A stretch of 64,000 nucleotides of DNA from Bacillus sp. AFS015802 (GTDB taxonomy: Bacteria > Bacillota > Bacilli > Bacillales > Bacillaceae_B). Location: assembly GCF_002561455.1 (NCBI RefSeq), contig NZ_NTUP01000019.1, positions 42,606-106,605 on the forward strand. Direction: 5' to 3'. Below the pieces are notes generated by a model, which was not told the origin of the DNA, ran no database searches, and worked only from the letters and a program-made list of their open reading frames with translations. Position numbers and translations under genes: made by a program. Each line of letters begins with the position of its first letter. Position 1 is the stretch's first letter. Shown here one piece after another: positions 58,256 through 64,000 of the stretch.

Positions 58256-58717
58256 TTACAGCTTAAGCTTCAATCCTTCATGGGTGGCTTTAAAGCCCAG
58301 CTTCTCATAAAATCGCAGTGCATCCGGCCTTTGCTTATCCGTGGTCAGTTGAATGAGGTGGCACCCGCGTTCTTCAGCCCGTCGGATGGCCCATTGGATC
58401 AGCTTCGTTCCAACCCCTTCCCCTCTTACGGAAGCAGCGGTTCTCACGCCTTCAATCGTTGCTCTCCACCCGCCTTGATGGGTGAGGAATGGAGTGAACG
58501 TGATTTGCTGCACCCCGACTACTCTTTCTCCGTCACAAGCGACCACCAATTCGTTATTTGGATCAGAATCAATGGCTTTGAACGCTTGTAAGTAGCTTTC
58601 AGGAAGGGGATGTTCATAACGTTCCCGTTTCCTTCCGAGCACATCATCAGCGAGCATCTCGACGATACGTTCTACATCTTTTTCAGTAGCTTCCCTAAAC
58701 TGCCAATCTCTCTCCAA
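58256..58717 (-). CDS. GNAT-family N-acetyltransferase
   Basis: The 153-residue protein has the GNAT core: QITFTPFLTHQGGWRATIEG, acetyl-CoA loop VRGEGVGTKLIQWAIRRAEE (RGEGVG, about 96), and LTTDKQRPDALRFYEKLGF. The start is TTG with AGGAGG at 6 bases. Single gene; the substrate is unknown. Confidence 0.8.
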   Translation of the reverse strand: MERDWQFREATEKDVERIVEMLADDVLGRKRERYEHPLPESYLQAFKAIDSDPNNELVVACDGERVVGVQQITFTPFLTHQGGWRATIEGVRTAASVRGEGVGTKLIQWAIRRAEERGCHLIQLTTDKQRPDALRFYEKLGFKATHEGLKLKL

Positions 58718-58825
58718 ATGAATCCTCCTCTAAGTGAAACCTATTGATAGGTTTAATGCTAACTGAATTCAACGGATAAGGTAATAATGATTATTTTATA
58801 GAAATCTATAAGAATATCTTATGTC

Positions 58826-58869
58826 AAAACAAAGAAGACCCTCATACCAAAATGATATGAAAGCCTTCT
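58826..58869 (-). terminator. Terminator of the ABC exporter gene
   Basis: On the minus strand AGAAGGCTTTCATATCA pairs with TGGTATGAGGGTCTTCT (several wobbles), then TTGTTTTG. Confidence 0.75.
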
Positions 58870-58873
58870 CCTT

Positions 58874-60616
58874 TTACATCTGAATCTCAAGCTGCTTCGA
58901 ATACAGTCTGGAATATGGACCTTCTTGCTCAAGCAGCGCATCATGTGTTCCTTCTTCGACAATCCTTCCATCTGACAACACCACGATTCTTCCGGCGTTC
59001 CGGATCGTAGATAAACGATGGGCGATGACGAGCGTCGTTCTTCCCCTTGCCAGCAACTCCAGGGATTCCTTGACGATGCTTTCACTTTCATTATCAAGGG
59101 CGCTCGTCGCTTCATCGAGAATGAGGATGGGCGGGTTTTTCAAGAAGACACGGGCGATACTGAGCCGCTGTTTCTGCCCGCCGGATAACCGGATGCCGCG
59201 CTGGCCGATTTCGGAATGATATCCTTGAGGTAAACGGGAAATGAATTCGTGGGCGTTCGCCTGTTGAGCCGCCATCATCACGTCTTCGTCTGTCGCTACC
59301 GGATGCCCATATCGGATATTATCCATGACGGTTCCGGAAAAAAGGTACACATCCTGCTGCACGATCCCGATATTGCTTCTGAGAGAATTCAAGTCCAGAT
59401 CTTTCACATTTTCCTTATCTACAAAAACCCCACCCGCAGAAACGTCATAAAAACGGGAAATCAGGGAGCTGAGCGTCGTTTTTCCCACTCCCGATGGTCC
59501 GACGATTGCGACGAATTCCCCTGGGAGGACTTCAAGAGTTAAATTCTTGAATACAGGTTCTAAGTCAGAATCATAATGAAATGATATGTTCTTCAATGAA
59601 ATATGGCCCTCTACGCTTGAAAGAGTCTTTGCATCAGGGGCGTTCTCGATGTCAGGCTTGAGATTCATGATCTCCATGAATCGCTGAAACCCTGTCACAC
59701 CTTCTTGAAATTGAGTACTCATATGAGTGAGCCGCTGGATGGGCTCGATCATAAAGCCGATATACAGAAGAAACGTAATCAAGTCGGCCAGGTCAAGGGA
59801 CGCATTCACAATCTGAATGGACCCGAAGATCACAATGGTGACCGTAATCAGTTGAATGAACGCTTCCGTCCCGTTATAGAAGTACGCCTCTGCACGATAG
59901 GTTCCTTTTCGGCTTTCCAAAAACCGTTCATTCTCCATGTTGAATTTACTGATTTCAAGAGATTCTTTGGCAAACGACTGAACGACCCGGATGCCTGATA
60001 GGGAATCCTCCACCTGGGCATTGATGTCTCCGATCCGCTCTTTATTATCCGTCAGCGCACGGTTCAGTTTTTTATTGAAATAAAGGGAGAAGAAGCCCAG
60101 GACCGGAAAGAAACAAAAGACGATAAGGGTAAGAGGAGCATTGATCCAGAACAGAATCACAAACGCCCCAAGAAAACGAACCAGATATTTCACATAATCT
60201 TCAGGTCCGTGATGATAAAGCTCCGATACCATCAACAAATCATTCGTCACACGACTCATCAACCGGCCGGTATTCTCTTTATCATAAAAGCTGAAAGACA
60301 GCTTTTGCAGATGAGCGAATAATTCACCTCTCATATCGGTCTCCATCCGTGCCCCAATCTCATGCCCCTTGTAATCCACGATATAATTTCCTACATTTTG
60401 GACGACGACAAGAATCACCATCACAATGCCAACCAAAAGGACATCGGTAAAAGCCGTGGACAGACTTCCTGAGAGAACATCCTTCGTCACATAGCGGACA
60501 AGCAACGGAAAAACGAGAGTGAGGGAAGACGTGATCAATACACAGAACAACACAATCAGAAAAATCGAACGATACGGTTTGTAATACGAAAAAAACTTTT
60601 TCACAGGAAAAGTCAT
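58874..60616 (-). CDS. Half-type ABC exporter (multidrug/lipid type)
   Basis: The 580-residue protein has six membrane helices (about 15-310) followed by an ATPase domain with Walker A GPSGVGKTT (about 375), signature LSGGQKQRL, Walker B ILILDEATSALD and the switch in VIAHRLSTI. It is built like MsbA/BmrA-type homodimeric exporters and resembles B. subtilis YwjA. Upstream lies an 18-codon leader ORF and a hairpin hiding its ribosome site (60616-60731), so its translation is probably drug-inducible. The substrate is unknown. Confidence 0.85.
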   Translation of the reverse strand: MTFPVKKFFSYYKPYRSIFLIVLFCVLITSSLTLVFPLLVRYVTKDVLSGSLSTAFTDVLLVGIVMVILVVVQNVGNYIVDYKGHEIGARMETDMRGELFAHLQKLSFSFYDKENTGRLMSRVTNDLLMVSELYHHGPEDYVKYLVRFLGAFVILFWINAPLTLIVFCFFPVLGFFSLYFNKKLNRALTDNKERIGDINAQVEDSLSGIRVVQSFAKESLEISKFNMENERFLESRKGTYRAEAYFYNGTEAFIQLITVTIVIFGSIQIVNASLDLADLITFLLYIGFMIEPIQRLTHMSTQFQEGVTGFQRFMEIMNLKPDIENAPDAKTLSSVEGHISLKNISFHYDSDLEPVFKNLTLEVLPGEFVAIVGPSGVGKTTLSSLISRFYDVSAGGVFVDKENVKDLDLNSLRSNIGIVQQDVYLFSGTVMDNIRYGHPVATDEDVMMAAQQANAHEFISRLPQGYHSEIGQRGIRLSGGQKQRLSIARVFLKNPPILILDEATSALDNESESIVKESLELLARGRTTLVIAHRLSTIRNAGRIVVLSDGRIVEEGTHDALLEQEGPYSRLYSKQLEIQM

Positions 60617-60622
60617 AACATA

Positions 60623-60660
60623 CCCCTTTATGTGTTAGTTCACAAAACACATATAAGGGG
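60623..60660 (-). promoter_or_regulatory. Hairpin hiding the ABC exporter ribosome site
   Basis: On the minus strand CCCCTTATATGTGTT pairs with AACACATAAAGGGG (one bulge). The right arm includes AAAGGGG, the Shine-Dalgarno sequence. The left arm CCCTTATA can instead pair with TATAAGGG inside the leader ORF. Confidence 0.65.
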
Positions 60661-60674
60661 GAAGACCGTCATCT

Positions 60675-60731
60675 TTAAAAAGGTATCCCACCCTTATACG
60701 AAGGTACGGTTACCATCGCGATGTTTCTCAT
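60675..60731 (-). CDS. Leader peptide of the ABC exporter
   Basis: An 18-residue ORF, MRNIAMVTVPSYKGGIPF, with GGAGG 8 bases before its ATG. It ends 58 bases before the exporter start. Codons for Tyr-Lys-Gly-Gly overlap an RNA segment that can pair with the arm of the downstream hairpin. B. subtilis bmrCD has a comparable translated leader (BmrB). Confidence 0.6.
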   Translation of the reverse strand: MRNIAMVTVPSYKGGIPF

Positions 60732-61130
60732 GAAAACAGCCTCCTTTAATTTCGATATATTCATTGTATGATGGGGATGAAGAAAAATAAAGTTAATTTT
60801 CTGATAATTAATCAAGTCGGAAAACTTGTATCACAAGGTATCCAGTTTAGACCCAAGTCAGTATATTAAGGTCGAGGGTGAATGGGGGCAATACATATGT
60901 AAGGTAGAACAATAACATCATTCAAGGGTCTTGACTCAATATTGCGACCCCCTATTTCCCTTGCCCAAAACGATGTGAATCACCCATGGAACCCAAACGA
61001 AAACAGACTGTAGATCTTTAGAGAAAGAAGAGAGAAAACACCAACAACGTGCGTGTAGCGGGCGCGCGTGGGGAAATTGTTTCCGCGTTCTGAATGGGGG
61101 CACGAAAACAATCATGACTTAGATATCCAT
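60732..61130. other. Non-coding gap of 399 bases
   Basis: It holds the leader ORF's ribosome site and an AT-rich stretch around 60780-60815 that probably carries its promoter. I see no gene or repeat in 60850-61130. Confidence 0.5.
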
Positions 61131-61724
61131 TCAACCTTCATCCAGAAAATCGATGATTCTGTGCCTCGTTTTTTGTGCGGATTCTTTATGATAGTTTGTC
61201 GAATAGGGGTCGCTGAATCCATGTTTACCACTATATTTTTCAATGTCGATGTGCTTTCGTCCTAATGTGGCAACCACGTCATCCACTTGAAAAGAGGGTT
61301 CTTCTTCGGGGAAAAACAACATGGTTGAACACAGTGGTGTGACCTCTAAATAGTTTCGTATCCGTGAACCATAGTAGCCGATGACACCGTCCACCCTTTC
61401 ATCATCGCTGCATAACCAGGCAACCGTCGCCCCTGCACTGAACCCTATGATCACAATTCGCTTGTATTTCTGTCGATAGATTGAGAGAATGCCCTTTGTT
61501 TTGACAACCGCTACGTGAAAGCCTATATCCTTGACGAAATAACGGTAAGCCATCTCTTCCTGGGAATAATCAAAAGCCGATCCCTTTTCTAGAAGATCCG
61601 GACAGATGACGTCCTTTCCTTGGGATGAGATGAATGCGCAGAAGTCTTGTATGTGTTGGTTGATTCCATAGATTTCGTGGATCACTATCACTAGCGTACT
61701 AGAATTTTGCTGAAGTTGAATCAT
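61131..61724 (-). CDS. Dienelactone hydrolase-family protein
   Basis: The 197-residue protein has the DLH-type alpha/beta-hydrolase fold. The nucleophile elbow reads IGFSAGATVAWL (Ser about 95), followed by DGVIGYYGSRI, an early HEIYGINQHI for the oxyanion site, and SGKHGFSDPYSTNY with the catalytic histidine. True DLH enzymes use Cys, so this serine form may be a carboxylesterase. GGGAGGA precedes the ATG. Confidence 0.78.
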   Translation of the reverse strand: MIQLQQNSSTLVIVIHEIYGINQHIQDFCAFISSQGKDVICPDLLEKGSAFDYSQEEMAYRYFVKDIGFHVAVVKTKGILSIYRQKYKRIVIIGFSAGATVAWLCSDDERVDGVIGYYGSRIRNYLEVTPLCSTMLFFPEEEPSFQVDDVVATLGRKHIDIEKYSGKHGFSDPYSTNYHKESAQKTRHRIIDFLDEG

Positions 61725-62089
61725 GTTATTCCTCCCTTTATGTTTCTTTTATTTTACTTGTTTTTCAGGGTGAACTGAATAAAAAGGAATGGGTATGTTC
61801 TCCTGTTGAACCACATGGGGAGACGAATCAAGAAAGAAGTTCCTCGAACTAAGTGACATCAACATAGCCACATTTTTAGAAGAACACGACGAAGTGACAG
61901 ACCGGTTTTTGGAATCGGATGAATGAGTAAGGAAGAAGGTCCGTCCCTCGAGAGGGAGGGACGGACCTTCACACATATAGGCAATCAATCTGTTGCCCTT
62001 GGTCTTTTTTTCTGACAACCCCAATATCCTTATACTGTAGGGTTATCCATATCACAAGCCTATAAGAATGAGCTACAGGGGGTAAACAG
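61725..62089. other. Non-coding gap with a possible gene remnant and an inverted repeat
   Basis: It contains a 38-codon open tail without a start (61810-61926) and the motif pair at 61935-61970. Nothing else is supported. Confidence 0.5.
61935..61970. repeat. Inverted pair of the dispersed 14-mer
   Basis: GAAGGTCCGTCCCTC (61935-61949) is the exact reverse complement of GAGGGACGGACCTTC (61956-61970), with a 6-base loop. Confidence 0.85.
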
Positions 62090-63946
62090 ATGAGCAGGAG
62101 AAAGTCGTTCCGTTGGGTTGTCATTGCTTTGGTCTTGTGTTTAATTAGCGCGATAGGCGCATCGTTGGTGCAAACTTCCGGTGGGAAGGTGACTGTGAAG
62201 GATCTTCGCTGGGAAACGCCTTCGGGCCACATGATGAGTGCTTTGCTATATGTGCCGGATGGGGTGTCGAAGGACAATCCTGTACCTGGGATTGTGACAA
62301 GTCACGGCTGGTACAATACGCGGGAGATGCAGGATCTGAATTATGTGGAGCTTGCGAGGCGCGGGTATGTGGTCATATCCATTGATATGTACGGGCACGG
62401 GAATTCGGATGCCGTGAAACCGGAGGAATGGATGAATCGGGGCACGGGCATGTATGATGCCGTGGAGCTTCTGGCAGATCTTCCTTATGTAGATAGTAGT
62501 AAGATTGGTGTTACGGGTCATTCCAATGGGGCACGTGCCGCCAACTGGTCCATCAATGAAGACAATAAAAAGGATGAGCCATTGATTTCGTCGGTGCTGT
62601 TAATTGCCAATGATGCCATGTATACGAGTGATCCGGCAGAGCCATTATATTGGTCCATGCAGCCGAAGGATCGTGAGTATGTGAATGTATATGGATCCAG
62701 GGATGTCGGCATCGTGGCAGCCCAGTACGATGAATTTTTCTTTAGAAGTTTGAAAGAGGACGGAACTGCGACCGTACCGAGGGACTTTATTAATACAGAG
62801 GCTGCCCAATCATTCCTGAATTTCGGGATTGATCCATTCGGCGGTGAGAAGAGGAAAAGCTACGAGATTTATAAGGAAGACGTAGACGGTAAGGAAGCAG
62901 CGAGGGTCATTTATAATCCTGCCCAGATCCATCCATGGAACCATATTTCAAAGAATGTGGTCACGAGTACCCTGGAGTTTTTCGAGGATTCTCTTGGAGC
63001 GCCTCATCCAATAGCGTCGGACAATCAGGTGTGGCAGTACAAAGTGTTCTTTAATGCTTTGGGCTTGGTAGGATTTGTGATTTTCATCGTGAGCATCACC
63101 AAATGGCTTCTCTTCACTGAAGCATTTGCTTCACTGCGGGCTGAAAAGGAAGCAGAGCCGATGACATTCCGTGATGGACGAGGGAAGCTTTGGTTCTGGG
63201 GTGGCCTCATTGCAGGTGCATTCGTTTCCTACTTCAGTTACTTGAAATTATCCACTTGGTCCGTGGAACATATTACGCCGTTCTTTCCACAGTTCCCGCC
63301 TTTTTATATAGGGATGTGGTGTTTGGTCACGGGTCTATTTACGGTGATTGTTGTGGGGGCATGCTACTTCTTCTATTCCAGGAAAAACGGAATGGACCTG
63401 AGGGCGACAGGGGTGGTCATCAGCTTCAGAACACTGATCAAAACAATCGGCCTTGCCCTTTGTGTCACGGCATTATCCTACAGCATCGTGTTCATAGCGG
63501 ATTATTTCTTCAAGACGGACTTCCGGTTATGGGTGTTGACCGTGAAAGCATTTACGCCGGATAAGCTGTTGATTGCTTTGAAGTATCTGCCTTTCTTCCT
63601 GGTATTCTATGTAGCGAACTCCATTGCCATCAATAGCTTTAACTTTATCAAACTCGGGCAGAAAGAATGGATGAACACGGCAGTATTAACCCTGTTCAAT
63701 TCACTTGCCATCATCATCCTGGTGGCCATCCAGTATATTGCCTTCTTTGTGACCGGGGAAGTATATTACAATGATTTGTCCCACATCATCGGAATCTGGT
63801 TGTTCCCGATCATCGTGATCCTGATGGTGGCCGCCGTTGTCTCCCGAAAGATTTACAAGGTGACGGGAAATCCTTATCTAGCAGGATTCATCAATGCGTT
63901 TATCATTACAGTCATGACGGTGACGAATACGTTGACGCAGCTTTAA
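62090..63946 (+). CDS. Membrane-anchored alpha/beta hydrolase with a multi-helix C-terminal domain
   Basis: The 618-residue protein has an N-terminal anchor (about 9-28), an alpha/beta-hydrolase domain (about 40-300) with TSHGWYNTREM, SIDMYGHGNSD and nucleophile elbow GVTGHSNGARAA (Ser about 145), then eight or so membrane helices (about 320-610). The hydrolase domain faces outside if the first helix is an uncleaved signal. I do not know the family's substrate. GGGGG precedes the ATG. The gene is complete and ends 54 bases before the window edge. Confidence 0.75.
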   Translation: MSRRKSFRWVVIALVLCLISAIGASLVQTSGGKVTVKDLRWETPSGHMMSALLYVPDGVSKDNPVPGIVTSHGWYNTREMQDLNYVELARRGYVVISIDMYGHGNSDAVKPEEWMNRGTGMYDAVELLADLPYVDSSKIGVTGHSNGARAANWSINEDNKKDEPLISSVLLIANDAMYTSDPAEPLYWSMQPKDREYVNVYGSRDVGIVAAQYDEFFFRSLKEDGTATVPRDFINTEAAQSFLNFGIDPFGGEKRKSYEIYKEDVDGKEAARVIYNPAQIHPWNHISKNVVTSTLEFFEDSLGAPHPIASDNQVWQYKVFFNALGLVGFVIFIVSITKWLLFTEAFASLRAEKEAEPMTFRDGRGKLWFWGGLIAGAFVSYFSYLKLSTWSVEHITPFFPQFPPFYIGMWCLVTGLFTVIVVGACYFFYSRKNGMDLRATGVVISFRTLIKTIGLALCVTALSYSIVFIADYFFKTDFRLWVLTVKAFTPDKLLIALKYLPFFLVFYVANSIAINSFNFIKLGQKEWMNTAVLTLFNSLAIIILVAIQYIAFFVTGEVYYNDLSHIIGIWLFPIIVILMVAAVVSRKIYKVTGNPYLAGFINAFIITVMTVTNTLTQL

Positions 63947-63978
63947 AATAGAAAAGCCTCCGGAATCCTCTATGAGAG

Positions 63979-63994
63979 GGTTAGACTAACCTAA
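63979..63994. promoter_or_regulatory. DtxR/SirR-like palindrome at the window edge
   Basis: GGTTAG-A-CTAACC is a perfect 13-base dyad continued by TAA, similar to the right half of the DtxR/IdeR consensus TTAGGTTAGSCTAACCTAA. It would control a gene beyond the window. Confidence 0.4.
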
Positions 63995-64000
63995 ATTAAT

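Noticed and set aside
61749..62024. 91-codon minus-strand ORF near the right inverted repeat
   Set aside because: It reads through both arms of the inverted repeat and lacks a ribosome site.

Overview
The window looks like chromosomal DNA from a Gram-positive, spore-forming member of the Bacillaceae. Nearly every gene has a strong purine-rich ribosome binding site 6-9 bases upstream, TTG and GTG starts are common, and many proteins resemble Bacillus subtilis products (YerD, YdaP, PfeT, YfkE/Cax, YfkD, YfkAB, YfkK, PdaA, YfjP, YfjO, VmlR, YcnK). The cax-yfkD-yfkAB-yfkK ... pdaA-yfjP-yfjO stretch (11.8-22.3 kb) keeps the yfj/yfk gene neighbourhood of B. subtilis. A marine or environmental Bacillus-like genus such as Rossellomorea is a guess from general character. 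I see no rRNA, tRNA, CRISPR array, prophage or transposase gene.

Layout. 0-9.2 kb: tail of a carbohydrate-binding enzyme, a YerD-like glutamate synthase-family protein, the stress-type pyruvate oxidase YdaP with a sigma-B-like promoter, a PTS sugar permease with a phosphatase-fold partner and two cre sites, and an iron-efflux ATPase with PerR- and Fur-like boxes. 9.3-22.3 kb: transporter, OsmC, and the conserved yfk/yfj block with class I fumarase, a cortex deacetylase and rRNA and DNA maintenance enzymes. 22.5-23.8 kb: an AT-rich divergent TetR/TspO-like pair. 23.9-28.4 kb: a flavin oxidoreductase, a TerC metal transporter, and the antibiotic-resistance ABC-F gene vmlR behind an elaborate attenuator leader. 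28.5-38.6 kb: lipoproteins, a PlcR-like regulator, tandem small membrane proteins, an ABC exporter, a FadR-like regulator with a fatty acid hydroxylase, and a MarR-MMPL efflux unit. 38.9-44.8 kb: malate:quinone oxidoreductase, then a kinase/acetyltransferase run resembling aminoglycoside-modifying enzymes, and a DUF4177 gene with an in-frame stop. 44.8-51.2 kb: a GH3 enzyme, an LrgAB operon divergent from a MarR gene, and a copper-type ycnK-PepSY-FixH operon. 51.5-64 kb: small-molecule hydrolases, a WYL regulator, an SDR, a second leader-controlled ABC exporter, and a membrane-anchored alpha/beta hydrolase.

Regulatory DNA is unusually readable here. Two drug-type ABC genes sit behind translated leader peptides with mutually exclusive RNA pairings. 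At least four local regulators sit beside clear palindromic operators. A 14-base motif, GAGGGACGGACCTT, is dispersed through intergenic DNA, twice as long inverted repeats, and also occurs inside two coding genes. All functions are read from sequence by eye; no database search was run.
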